From Mesaphorura yosii (lineage: Eukaryota; Arthropoda; Collembola; Poduromorpha; Tullbergiidae), in assembly GCA_009869945.1 (NCBI GenBank), contig WIXG01000276.1:1-64000 (forward strand): a stretch of DNA of 64,000 nt. The letters run 5' to 3'. A program made the translations under genes and the position numbers. Under the pieces are notes generated by a model. That model made no database searches, was not told the origin of the DNA, and saw only the letters and a list, made by a program, of their open reading frames with translations. This document shows, piece by piece, positions 11,444-23,473 of this stretch (position 1 is the first letter of the stretch; every line of letters begins with the position of its first letter).

Positions 11444-14385
11444 AATCTCATTAACACCAGCAGCTAAACAGCAAAGAACAAAACATCTGCGCTGCGCCGC
11501 ACCGCGAGGGACGTGTTTTGCGAATATTAATTATTCATTGTCTTTACAGGCCAGGCACATTATTTTTAATCTTAGCTTTATCTTTATTGTGGTCAATAAA
11601 TTCAAAGGTCATTCTGACCCGAGCCGAGCCGTCCTGTCATGTTTTTATTGTCTTCGGCATTTTTATCCGCCGCTGCACTGCGCAAAACTGAAATTTTTCG
11701 TGCGTGCGTGCAGGAGAATTCTGTCAATTCCTGGAAATCAACATCAAAGAGATTGTGATTTAGTTGTTCTTGTAGTATTTATTGCTCGTTACATTCAATT
11801 TAGTACAAACTCAGTAAATTGAGCTCCGACTCTAGCGCCAAAGCCAAAGTCAGCAGAGCAGACCAGCAGACGTAGTACCTGACCTTCCTTCGCCTTTCTC
11901 CTTTGTCCCCGTCATGTCGATGTCGGTGTCAGTAATCAGACACAGATCAGGTTCCAATAAATAAAGGTCTTGTCTGGAGGATGGAAAGCACTTACTTTCC
12001 AGACTGCCAGGCTCCAGACGGGCGGACGCAGGCGTTGGGGAATTGCGTTGTGCGACCAGGCAAGGCAGGCAGGAGTTTAGCTGAAACTTGATCCACAAGA
12101 CTGAAAACACTTCCAGACTCTTAGAATTCTGCACTCCCAGCACAATTTAGTAACCTAATCTTTATTTTCTGCACTTCTTCTCTTTATTGTGAAATAAAAA
12201 CAAGCAACTCGAGTTCATGCGCAAGGTGAGGAAGAAACTGAAGTTAGGTCCGAATAGATGTTATATTTCGTAAAATGAAACGGCGCGGCAACAAATCTAC
12301 GCCTGATCATATCAACAACCAATTTCAACTCGTGCTCGACTCGAGCCTCAGCATCAACGTGCATTCAAATAATCCAGTTTCCAGCTTCTAACTTCCAGAT
12401 TCTCGAACTCCTTTGCCTTTCGCATATACAAAAATTTATTGCCTGCGTCCTGTGTCTTACCGTCTTGCGTATCGAAATCTTGCGCAGTTGTTGAAGTCTT
12501 TATGAAAATCGAATTGCAAAATCTGAAATAGAAAACACGATACAAATGCAAATTAACAAAGAAAAAGTTGGGTTGTAGTTTGTAAAACTTTTCCAATTAA
12601 ATTACCGAAATTATTGGCAAATTCGCCATTGCATTGCACTGGGTGCATTTACACAACCTTGTACCCGGCCGTACTTCAGGCTACGCAGGCTGATGACGAC
12701 AACGACAATAATTTCAAATCTGTGCTGAATTAAAGAGTCTCACGAGATGAGAGACAAAAATGCAAACGCGAGCGAAGAAGAATAAAGGAGCAGTCATTCC
12801 CGGGAGCCGCATCAATATTCATTGACTTTCTCCACGCGTACCGCATCCACGCTTGAAAATACGCTTGTGTGTGCGCATGACTTGAGTCAAAGCGTCAAAT
12901 TCCGTGACTGGCGAATCTTGTCTTGTTTTTTAAACATAAACCCACCCGTCAAGTTGCGACTTATATTCAGCACGAAACTCGAAATACGAGCGAAGCTTTG
13001 ATTTGGCAGAGCTTCGAAGGAAAGCTGAATCGTTGAATCGTTGCTGTTGTATTGGAATCAGAATCACTTGAATTGGGCGTACGTCTCGTATCAGATGACG
13101 ATGACGCGGAGCACGCGACGCCTGCGCCTGCGATTCGTGTTGAAGTATGGAACATGAAACTGACAGCCCACGTTCACTCCTTTGCCGTGTTGCCTTGTAT
13201 CAACAAACGCTTGCTTGTGTCATGTCATGAGTAATGACATAAATTAAATTCCTAATCTAAAAGTCCGTTTCGCAGGAAATCTTGAAATGGAAGTGGAAAT
13301 GGCGTAGCGTGGTTTCGAAATATGAGCCGCGTTGGACAAATTCTGAGAAATGTGCGCACAAGGATGAATTTGTGGTAGGTCAAGTACGTCCAAATTGATG
13401 CCTGTCCATCTTTCCAGTTCCGGACGGCGATCGTCTCCTTCTCCCATCCCTGCATTCCTGGAAATTGAGCGCAGGAAAAGAAACCGGTTCATAAAATGGA
13501 CAAAAAGACTGTCAGAATGCCACTTTTGCACTTTGCCAATCTGAGCACTCGAGTTCGACCGTCTCAAAAATGCGAACTTTTGAACATTTGAACGATAACT
13601 TCATTTCCGTGCCCGTGCCTGTGTTTCTTTCTTTCACGAGAAAGTAAAAGCAAAGCTTCCTGAATGCCTCGCAGAGTAGCCGAGTCGCCGAGAAACGGCG
13701 ACGCGACAGAGAAAGTTCAACCATTCGATTTGATTTCTGTATGGAATGCGAATGCGAAGAGCGAAAATCAGAGATACGAATGTGAACGTGAATTTGAATA
13801 TTAATATTAAATTCACAATACTCATACAATTACTTTTACTGTTATCGTACTTTGAAGTCACAGTCGCATTCGCAGTCAACGTGAATATGAAATTGCATTC
13901 CATTTCCAACCGATCTCACAAGAAAGACTTTTAAGTGCTTGTTTACCGGTTGCCTTTTTGCCAGTTTCCGATACGCAATTCGAAGTTCCAGCATTTACCA
14001 TTGCATTACACAATTTATTAATAGAGTTAGACACGCATTGCATGCATGCATGAAAAATGGAATTCGAATGCGAGGCGAAAAGGAAGTGAATCTGCGAATC
14101 TCGGTCGCAATCTTCGAATCTTTTCTACTAGTGCACTCTTGAAAATGAGAAGTCAAGAAAAATTTGGGCTATTCGCATGTCGATGAGTTTCGTTGCAGTT
14201 TCATTCGATTTATTGCGTTGCTCCTGCGAATTAAATTCAAAGATTGCTGAAATCACATAATTTGGTATGCTGATTTAAAAAAATACATTGCAAATGTGAA
14301 TTTTGGGTGAGAATGCACATTTTGCTTACTACAAGATTTGTGGAAGGCAGGTGAAAATTGAGAAAGTTACGAACGCTTAATTCTT
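11444..14385. other. intergenic region with no recognisable gene
   Basis: AT-rich DNA with short overlapping frames on both strands. Good isolated donors occur on - (for example the intron starting at 11995, GTAAGT), but no partner exon with coding character was found. Nothing else supportable. Confidence 0.5.
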
Positions 14386-14945
14386 TCAGTCACGCGAACG
14401 TGAATTACTGCGACGGCTGCGGCTGCTAATTCGTCCTCTGCCACTGTCACCACGTTTACGTCCTCGACTAAGGCGGCTGCAGGCTCTCGACGTTCCACGC
14501 TCGCTGCAAACTTTGTCCCGGCAGTACTTGTACCAGCGCGCCGCCTGCCCACGGGCGACTTTCTTGGCCTTGCGTTGTGAATGCTTTCTGTAAGCTTCCT
14601 GAATGAAAACGGGGCAGGCAAAGCAAGCAAAATAGCAATTAGCAATTGGAAATTGGCGAAAGAATTTATGAATAAACTTACAGAATAAGCGGACGAAACG
14701 TATTTTCTAACGCATTGCCTAAATTTCTCGCGTCTTCCACTTTCACGACCACTTTTTGAGGATTTCGAGCTCGAGAGTCGACGGAACGACTACGACTTCG
14801 GCTTCGGGAACGGCTTCTGTGGCGTTGGCGAGGCGCTGCAAAAAAAGGGCGACAAGCGATCAGCGATGAGATAAGAGCGACCAAAAGAAGCAGGCAATGA
14901 CAAAGTAGAACTTGTAGGACGTTAAAAGTTACAAAACTCACCCAT
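14386..14945 (-). CDS. cryptic three-exon gene for a small basic Arg/Ser-rich protein
   Basis: Not a recognised family. On - an ATGG exon (14942-14945) ends at a consensus donor (GTGAGT). A T-rich acceptor opens exon 2 (14682-14835), whose donor is GTAAGT. Exon 3 starts at 14587 or 14598. Phases agree: the start reads MAPRQRHRSRSRSRS, then a 30-residue region (VVVKVEDARNLGNALE). With the downstream acceptor (exon 14386-14587) the protein is about 119 residues and ends in a Lys/Arg/Ser tail finishing RSRRSNSRSRD. With the upstream acceptor (14598) another open frame ends at 14367 and is Ala/Val-rich. RS tracts at both ends favour the first form. An RS-type splicing protein or a sperm chromatin protein are guesses. 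The upstream noncoding exon and promoter were not identified. Confidence 0.5.
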
Positions 14946-17446
14946 GATGAAAAGTTATAGGTAATCTTATCACCAGCGATTTCGCTAACGCTGGGCTGGA
15001 CGACGAAATCGTAATTTAGAAGCAGCAGCAGCAACAGGAGCAAATAATTTGGGATTTTTGACCGAATTCACGAGTAAACTGCGAGTAACTCGTCAGGTGC
15101 TCATATGCACGATTGAATTGAACCTGACAGGGCCGAGAATTGCAGTTTGCAAACGTTCACGACCGCCGACCATTTCTATGGACGACGTTTTCAAAAATAC
15201 AAAATTTTCGTTTGAATCGTGTGTGTTTCTCCAAATTGCAACCGGCGCTGAGCGACGAGGAATTTCGAGTCGGCGATCGACGACAAATTTGAGAACTCGT
15301 GTCTGACAGCGTTTTCCCAAGTAATTCCTGTGAAATCGTCTTAATTTTAGGCTTGCATGCGCGCCAGCAGTGTAAAGTGGAACACAACTTACGCAACGAG
15401 ATCCGAAAGAAAAAATGAGGATGAATCTGGGCAAAATTGCAAAAATATGTATGCGGGCTCGACGGCCTTAAACTGCATGCGAACGCGAGATGCAATATTT
15501 GATGAAAGAACGAACCGAGTCATAATAATGCGGGTCGCCGGCCGGGGACAACGAACTGGCAGCCGAAACGATTGAAATACGCCTCGCCATGCCATAAATG
15601 GCGAAACTCTACTTTGTTATTTTGCAGTTTTTAGTTTGTTTTACTGCTCTGGAATGAAAAATGCAGTAAAATAAGGAAAGACGTCTGACGTAATCCAAAA
15701 TCTCATCAAATTGAACTTCTTTGCTTGTAAATATAAATGAAATGGGTTCTTAAGCTGGAGCGATGCTCAGCTTAGCGAAGTTCTTGCAGGCAGGCTTGAC
15801 GGCTTGGCTTGAAATGTAATTCCAGAGTAATTCAGCAAACGAGCGTCGCAGTCACAAAAAGTTACGCTTGTTCTTCGTTTTCATCTTCTCGTCTCTTCTG
15901 CCTTGGCTTGGCTTAAATATTTAATCAGTCAAAAATGCGTAATGTGTCAGTCGTTGGCAAGATTGTAAAGACTTTTGTCTCCAACTTCCCGTCTTCCAAG
16001 CGTTGAGCCTCCAGCGTGTTTGTTGTTCGTTGTTTCATTCATTTCCAATTCTATCAGTGTCAGTTTTTATTATGTTAGGCTATGACGTGCTTCTGCTCTG
16101 CTGATGGTCGGTGCTCCGAAAAGGTTGCCAGCTTCGGTCGTGCTTGCTTACTTCGGTTGGACCTGCCTGCATTGAACAAAGTTTGTGACACTTATTCATA
16201 AATGTAAGCTTGGTTTTGTGTTTGTAGTTTACAATAATAAACTGTTCAAGAACACATGACCCTAATACGAAAAGTTGGTAGATAGATAAATCACACAAAT
16301 CTGGCGGCCTGGTCGGAATATGCTCATAAGAACTACAATAATACGAACACTTGTTGCTCAGCCGCGGCAGCAGCAGGAAGTCTGGAAACTCCATCCAGTG
16401 AATGGAAATCTGTGCTGAATGGCCAGTGTGCCAGTCTTCCAGTTCCAATTTTAAGAAGATTCTAACTCTGAATGAAGACGTGGTCTGGCTAGTGACGATC
16501 AACTGAGGAATCCGCTTTTGATTACATCCCAATTATTCATTAGTGTGTATTGATTAGAATGTCGGTAGATCTTCAAATGCTCATCACGACGCCCACGCCC
16601 ACGCTAAACGCTCTCTACAGATTGTAAACAGATTAGTCATTAGTGCCTTTCTTGCATTATAAGTGATAATTTATCACAATTAGCAGTTATGAAGTTTGCT
16701 TAATAAACTTGAACTACCAGCGTAACGCACAACTTGACCTACTTTACTTTACAACTTATCTTTTCTCCTCTGCTATTCTGGTCCTCCGAGCCACCGTGCC
16801 CACACTGGCCTGGCCAAGATCATCTTCCATGGAAAAAGCAAGAAAAATACTAATACGCAAAATATGCAGAAATATTGTTCCCACGAGTGGTTAAACTTGC
16901 CTGTTAAAGTCCCTTGTGCTATTCATTGCATAAAGTTTTAGTTTCAAATGCGATATAATGAAAGCGAATTGTTAAACCAAGCTAACACGAATAAGCACAG
17001 TAAGCCAATATGAATAATGATTGACCTTGGACCTTCAACGCGAGACGAAGATGGCCGTAGACGAGGATTGCCAACTGATGTTTCGGATGTCGTTTATCAG
17101 ACTCTTAACTCTAAAAATGAAGTTCATTTGATCATTGTACAACCAGCTTATTTACGGCATTTGGCTTTTGAGAAAACTACGTTTCGCTGCTGCTGCAGTT
17201 GAAAGTTTAATGCACTCTATAGTTAGCTCTATCAATGTTTACTTAGCCCATATGAGTTATGATAGCGAGGCACCGTGTCATTTTGTGTACGATTTACTAT
17301 TTATATCCCTTGAGTTCGTTTAACGTTGGCCATTTCATGTTCATTGCAAGCAAGCAAGAGTTCATTAGCCACTGCACTGACTTTGACTGAATTGGCCTCG
17401 TCTCGCAATTAATTAACACCAGTTAATATTGTGAAATTGTACAAGA
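14946..17446. other. intergenic region with no recognisable gene
   Basis: Separates the RS-rich gene (-) from the fucosidase gene (+). The longest frame, 150 codons on - at 16080-16532, shows no domain, signal or splice context and was set aside. Probably holds both promoters, although no TATA box was found close to either gene. Confidence 0.45.
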
Positions 17447-19136
17447 ATGAAGTTACTCGCGTTAGTCTTCTTGGTGCTTTTCGTCCAGTTCCTCGTCTCG
17501 TCTTCCTCGGTGCTGGACAACGCAATCAATTCCAGTGAAGAAGACGGATTCAGCCCCGTCGACGTCGAAGAAGCCAAGTACGAGCCAAATTGGGAAAGTC
17601 TCGACTCCCGACCACTTCCGTCGTGGTACGACCAAAGCAAGATTGGCATTTTTATCCACTGGGGCGTGTTCAGTGTCCCGAGCTTCGGTTCCGAATGGTT
17701 CTGGCATTACCTTCACGAAAAGTTGCCAGCGTACGTGCACTTCATGCAGGAAAATTACCCTCCGAATTTCACGTACCAAGACTTTGCAGCGCAATTCACT
17801 GCCGAATTCTACAACGCGACCGAGTGGGTCGAGCTCTTCGCGAAGGCTGGCGCCCGTTACGTCGTACTAACTTCGAAACATCATGAGGGATTCACAAATT
17901 GGCCGTCAAAGTACTCATTCAGCTGGAATGCAATGGCTGTGGGTCCCAAAAGGGATCTTGTTGGCGAGTTGGCTGCGGCGGTCCGAAGTTCCTCGTCTGG
18001 CATACACTTCGGGCTTTATCACTCGCTGTTCGAGTGGTATAACCCGCTTTACCTGCAAGATCAAGCGAATGAATACCGAACTGATGTGTTTGCGAGGACG
18101 AAGGCGTTGCCAGAATTGTACGAGATCGTAAGTTTATCTTCTAATGCTATCATTGAATCATTGACCTGTAAACACAATTTTGATTGGTACCCACTCCCAC
18201 GTGTATTTTTAGGTCAACGCTTACAAACCGGAGTTGATTTGGTCTGACGGTGACGTTTCAGCAGAAATCCAGCCCGAATACTGGAAATCACAAGAATTCC
18301 TTGCGTGGCTGTACAACGAGAGTCCAGTGAAGGACAAAGTCGTGGTCAACGATCGCTGGGGCGCAAACACGAGCTGCAAGCACGGCGGATTCTTCAACTG
18401 CATGGATCGTTATCATCCTTACAAGCTCCAAGAGCATAAATGGGAAAATGCATTCACTCTGGACAAGAATTCATGGGGCTACCGTCGAAATGCCCGCATT
18501 CAAGATTATTTGACGTCGAAGGACGTCATCAGCACACTCGTCACGACGGTCGCCTGTGGCGGAAACGTGCTAATCAACGTAGGTTTCTTATTCATAAGGA
18601 TAGAAATATGAGAATTTTGCGTAAGCCTAAAATGTTGTACTGCTTCAAAGGTCGGGCCCACAAAAGAAGGCGTGATCGCTCCGATCATGCAGGAACGACT
18701 TCTGCAGCTCGGCGCGTGGCTGGGCGTTAACGGCGACGCGATTTACGAAACGATGCCGTGGACGACGGCACAGAATGACACGACGAGCGGCTTCGTCTGG
18801 TTCACGACGAAGCCAAAGCAGGGTAAATTGTATGGAATCGTCCTCCAAGACTGGGGTACCGCCTCCGAGCACCAGCTGCAGCTGGGCTCCGTCATAGTCA
18901 ACAGCACAAAGGAAATAGAGAGTGTGCAGCTGCTGGCGGACCCTGGCAAGGATTTGCACTGGAAACCCGTGATGACGAAGACGGCGGCGGCGTCAGCCGC
19001 GGGCAGCGAAGGAATCGTCATTCAGCTGCCGGATCCTGCGGCGGGAGCCGCCGTCATCAGCGAGAGAACGGGCACGAGCTGGGCATGGACGATTGTAATT
19101 ACGTTTAACAAAAGAAGCGGCAGACTACTCATGTGA
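17447..19136 (+). CDS. secreted/lysosomal tissue alpha-L-fucosidase (GH29)
   Basis: Three exons, 17447-18127, 18213-18578 and 18651-19136, all phase 0, encode 510 residues, close to the roughly 460-500 usual for animal FUCA. The enzyme removes alpha-linked fucose from glycoprotein and glycolipid glycans, normally in lysosomes or outside the cell. A signal peptide is clear (residues 1-21, [12 protein letters not shown]). GH29 marks are GIFIHWG (67-73), the substrate-site HHEGF (145-149), WSDGD (237-241) with the nucleophile Asp239, NDRWG (273-277), SWGYRR, and [14 protein letters not shown] near the end of the catalytic barrel. A C-terminal beta domain follows. An acidic stretch of about 20 residues lies between signal peptide and catalytic domain. 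No key residue appears missing, so an active enzyme is expected. Confidence 0.96.
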
Positions 19137-20983
19137 GATTGTAAAGCAAGTAAATATGAGCCTGACTTGATAATAGAGTGTGGCAAGAAGTTAAGTAGCG
19201 ACTCGTTCGTTCCCTCACGAAATTAATTTCGAATGACCATCGCACCATCACGACTTTACTCAGGCGTCCGAAGCGAAAATTAATTGAAGGCTTTCTTTTG
19301 CTGGCGAACAGCAAATATTTTCATTCTCTCCTTAAAAGCGAGAAAATTGGCAGTAACGCGCGCGCGGCGTGAATTACGCATTACGAGTTCCGAATTTGTT
19401 TACTTTGTCCATCATGTCTTGGAAGGATTTTGGTCATTTTGTCACGTTTTGTTTGCTGTCAGCCGTACGCTGAAAATTGGTCCACAATTCTCCCGAGTCA
19501 TTCTTTATTCTGCTCCGTTTTGCTCGTCGCCTCGTCTTGCTTTCAGCTTTCAACGAACATTTTTTATCCTTGTCTGTTTACCAGAACCATGGCCACAAAA
19601 GCAACGGCAACTCCTTCGAGCCCCGTCCCCGTTTGCTGTTTGCCGTTTACGCTGCTTTGAGATCAAAAGAAATTGCAAATTATCTCGGTTTTCGCCGTAT
19701 TTTTAGCAATACGGCGAACCGCGAAAATCACGACTCTCGGTCGGTCAGAGAAACCTTCAGCTGCGTTCTATAATGTCGCCGTCTTCTTCTTCGTCTTCAT
19801 TATCATAATTCGCCGCTCGCCTGTCTGCCTGCCACCACTCGACTCGACTTGACTAGATTTGAATCCAGGTAAAAGGAAATTATGCACGCACGCGTAAGGT
19901 GCATGATTATAATGTTAATGTAATTTAGCTACTTGAGATTCTCTTTGATCGTTCTGCTTCTGCCTACGTTCCAGGAAACAGTAGCGTGGCCTGGCCTCAA
20001 TTTGCGAGTATCACATCAAAGAACTGGGCTACTTAACGACTTGATTTGAGATTTTCGGTGTTCCATGGATTTCTTTACAGGTTTACATCACGGTGACTTT
20101 CACTTGCATGGATGACTGGCATTGCGATAGACGTGGAGGTTGCGGTTGACGGGATTCCGGAAGCCAAGATCAATTCAGGCAGACCAAGAATTGCACGCAC
20201 TGATCGAAATCCAATATTTTGTTTCACTTCAACGTGTTTCGTGTTTTCAAAGACACGTGCCATTGCCATTATTCCATTTCCAATTTCCCGTGCAGTGCAT
20301 GAATTTTGCATATGCAGAAAATAAATTGATTTCACGTGTACGTGTGCGCAATTTGCAAAACGGCAAAAATGTGGCACGCGCCTCGGCATGGCATGCATGG
20401 AATAAATTCGTGAGTTCATTTGTTTATTTTACATTAAAGAAGCGATATTCGCCTGAGTCTTTTGCCTGTTTGACGTATTCCGTTGAATTTTCAGTTGTTA
20501 ATTGTCAACCTGCGCTACTACACTGCGCTCAAGGACCTCAGAGCTATCCTGGCATTCGTGGGCGTAATTTTCCAATAAACTTGTACCTCGAAGCTGTTTA
20601 CATTTGACGGGCGCATGAAGTATTCCAAGACGAAGCATTCAGCTTCTCACGCTCACCTTATTAGATTTTCCAGGCTCAAACTGCAGATTCATGTTATAAG
20701 TTTGGATTGCGCGTGCACACAAGATGAAAATGATGATGTGAGGACGAGCACGGCACGAGGGCGAGTTAATCTCCAGAAACAGACGCGTATAACCCTTGAA
20801 TTAAGAACTATGATCAAGGTTCGTAATACTTACTTTGAATATCCAGCTCTTAATTCTTTATGATCTGGGAATTAAAATACCCAAATATGTTAAGCAATAG
20901 TAATAGCTAACAGCAAATGGCAACGGCAGTATTGGCCAAGTGCGCCGAAATCCTAGTCAAACTGTACGTGAGATCATCGAGGA
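19137..20983. other. intergenic region with no recognisable gene
   Basis: Contains the fucosidase 3' end and the SLC35G promoter. Several 60-155-codon frames on + overlap one another in different phases and show no domain or compositional sign of coding. Confidence 0.45.
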
Positions 20984-22691
20984 ATGGAAAGCCCTGGCTG
21001 TGATCGGGCTACGGAAACATCTTCACTGATTTCCGCCTCATCCTCAACAAGGTAAGAAGAGTCGCAATTTGGCAATTTGGCAATTGCTTCTTGTACTATT
21101 CTTATCTTACCTTATCACAGCATGCCACGGCCACAGGACTACACGAACCTGAATCCAGGACAAGACGAGCCCGAGCCCACTCGCAGTATTATTCCTATTC
21201 CGGACGATTCCCTCGTCATAATTCATTCAGTCCCACCAACCCGAGCTCAAAGCCCGCAAGACTCCGACACCGAAGAACTGCTCCGCAATGGCAATGACGA
21301 TGGCAACGATGGAGACGGCGTGGAGGAGTCCGGAATGCTTGGTGCCAGCAGCATCTCGAGAATCGTAGTGGACAACGACGTGTCGTTCTGCGAAGTCGTG
21401 CGCAAGGCACTCAAGAAATTCATCGGGATTTTCTTCGCGCTCATTTCCGGTTTGTTTCGGCGTCAATATTTTCCCTCGTCAGGCGGCGCCTGTATTTGAA
21501 TTTTGATTTCAAATTTCAGGCTGGTTCGGCGCAGGACTCACGATATCAGTCAAGATTCTAACCAACCAGGGATTGCATCCCTTCATGCTCACTCTGGTGA
21601 AGTATCAATTCTCGACCATCTTCGGCCCGCCGATCGTGGCCTGCGTTTACTGCTGTTCGACGAGGAAGACGATTTTCGACCATATTTGGCCATTGAATGC
21701 GGAGGCAGTCAAGAATCTTGGTCTGATATTTGTAAGTGTAGACTGCAAACTAGTCTTCATCTAAGGAATTAATTGGTGCGGTTACTAACTTCTGCAGGTC
21801 AGAACCACTTGTGGCGTGCTCCAGACGATTCTCCAGTACTATTCGCTGAGGTACCTGAACGTGGCCGACTCATGTGTGATTCTGATGAGTAACTCCATCA
21901 CGACCGTCTTTCTCGCCCGACTCTTTCTGAACGAGCCGCTGGGGCTGGTGCCGATCCTCGTCGGAGTTTTGACCTGCTGTGGAGTGGTTGTGATGACCAA
22001 ACCTCCGTTCATTACCGGAAATGACACGTTTGACGATAACATGCTGGTAAGTTGCTGATAGCATGCTGGTACACGCCAATAATTCGGCAACCGGCACATT
22101 AGCTGAATATTTAACTCCAGCTCGGCGTGACCCTCGCGACCACTTCGATGATAATGGCCAGTCTGATCATCATCCTCGTCCGCTATATGCGCAAACTCCA
22201 TTTCTGTGTATTTGTGACGATGTACGGCTACATGGCCACGATCGAGATCGTCATCCTGATCGTGATACAGAATGGGCTTGGAAATGTGATGAAGATGCCT
22301 CACCAGCCCGAGTACTGGGCGATCATGGCCGGATGCGCCCTGTTTGCCTTCATTGGCCAGTCGCTGAACGTCCTCTCGCTCCAGTACGAACGCGCCAGTC
22401 ACATTTCATTAGTGCGTACGTGTGACATTATTTTCACGTTCCTACTCCAGTTCATCTTCCTTGGAGTTCATCCGGACATAAACAGGTACGTAAGATAAGA
22501 GCCAAGAACAAATCCAAGTTGATTGATCATCTTTTGATTTGGATCTGAATGATGCTAATCCTGAATTTGTTAGCGTTTTGGGGGCAATCATCCTCTTGAC
22601 GGGAACATTAATCATTGGGTTACGAAGATGTGTCATGAGTCTTCCGTCGCATCATCCGTATCGGCAGAGATATCGATTCTTGTTAAAGTAG
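20984..22691 (+). CDS. SLC35G-type EamA/drug-metabolite transporter family membrane protein
   Basis: Six exons: 20984-21051, 21121-21449, 21520-21731, 21798-22046, 22121-22485 and 22574-22691; 446 residues. The start in exon 1 (MESPGCDRATE) stays in frame across a phase-2 junction, so it is preferred to the ATG at 21122. After a hydrophilic acidic N-terminus of about 125 residues come about ten hydrophobic segments in two EamA-like halves. SLC35G/TMEM20-like marks are LQTILQYYSLRYLNVADS, SNSITTVFLARLFLNEPLG, GVVVMTKPPF, and near the end LQYERASHISLVRTCDIIFTFLLQ. The substrate is unknown; family members sit in the plasma or organelle membranes. The C-terminus is basic (RRCVMSLPSHHPYRQRYRF). 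Adjacent to the P450 gene on the same strand, 780 bp upstream of it, without obvious functional linkage. Confidence 0.87.
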
Positions 22692-23473
22692 TTAAGTCAA
22701 TTAAATCGTAAATAGTATCCATCTTTCACGTTTTGGCTTGTTCATTCCATCAATTTTTACAATTTGAACGAGTACTCTCAAAGTCGGAACAATTGTCTGG
22801 GAGCAATTGTCTGGAAACAAGTGTACTAGAATAACTGTCATAAGAGCTATTTCGTTCAAGGTTTATCACGCGTCACGCCTTTGAATTTTGCAGAATGCAT
22901 GTCCAGCAGTTATTTTTGCCATCATGTCATTTTCGCTACGCATCAATGCAGATTAGCCTTCGTATATCAGAAGATTGAAGTGACCTTGTCTCAACGAGCT
23001 TTGAGCAAGAACATAACAAGCAACAACATCCAGGCATCTATCTCTGTCTGTCTGTTGACCACGTCCCACACGTCCCACATGTCCCCGAGCTTGTATTTAT
23101 AAACCATTGCAGTCCAGCTAAATGTTTAAAAGAGCTTCAGCTCCAGGGTCAAGTGCGTCATTCAATAACAATTTCAGCCCATATCTGTTTTTTCTTCATG
23201 GGAGACGCTGGAGACTTGCGAGGAGGCTGTCCCAGGCATCTTTTGACTGATCTTGAGTTGATGGTTTTAATAAAAGAATCTTTTTACTCGCATTGAGACG
23301 GCTTAGCAGCGGTAATAAATCGGGTTGCCGTTGCTATAAATTCCAGCCATTCTCCAGTCAGTCTTGGGGCCTCAGTTCTGCTCTCTTCAGTTGAAGCTTC
23401 GTTTCGCAGCTAGACAGATTGCAAATCAGATTGCTGCCGAAATTCGGATTCATTCCTGAAATAAACTGGGAAA
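22692..23473 (+). promoter_or_regulatory. SLC35G 3' region and P450 promoter/5'UTR
   Basis: No coding frame. TATAAA at 23335-23340 is followed by an initiator-like TCAGTC at 23358-23363, spacing the initiator A 25 bp from the TATA start, as in arthropod core promoters. That predicts a P450 5'UTR of about 114 nt ending at ATG 23474. Confidence 0.6.

Noticed and set aside
12354-12596. Minus-strand frame with a good donor (ACG/GTAAGA)
   Set aside because: No acceptor-linked continuation with coding character and no ATG-initiated motif; left as unsupported.
15093-15495. Two overlapping minus-strand frames of about 112 codons
   Set aside because: They overlap each other in different frames, show no splicing to neighbours, and have no family resemblance.
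16080-16532. 150-codon minus-strand frame
   Set aside because: No recognised domain, scattered Cys and Tyr without pattern, and no promoter or splice context.
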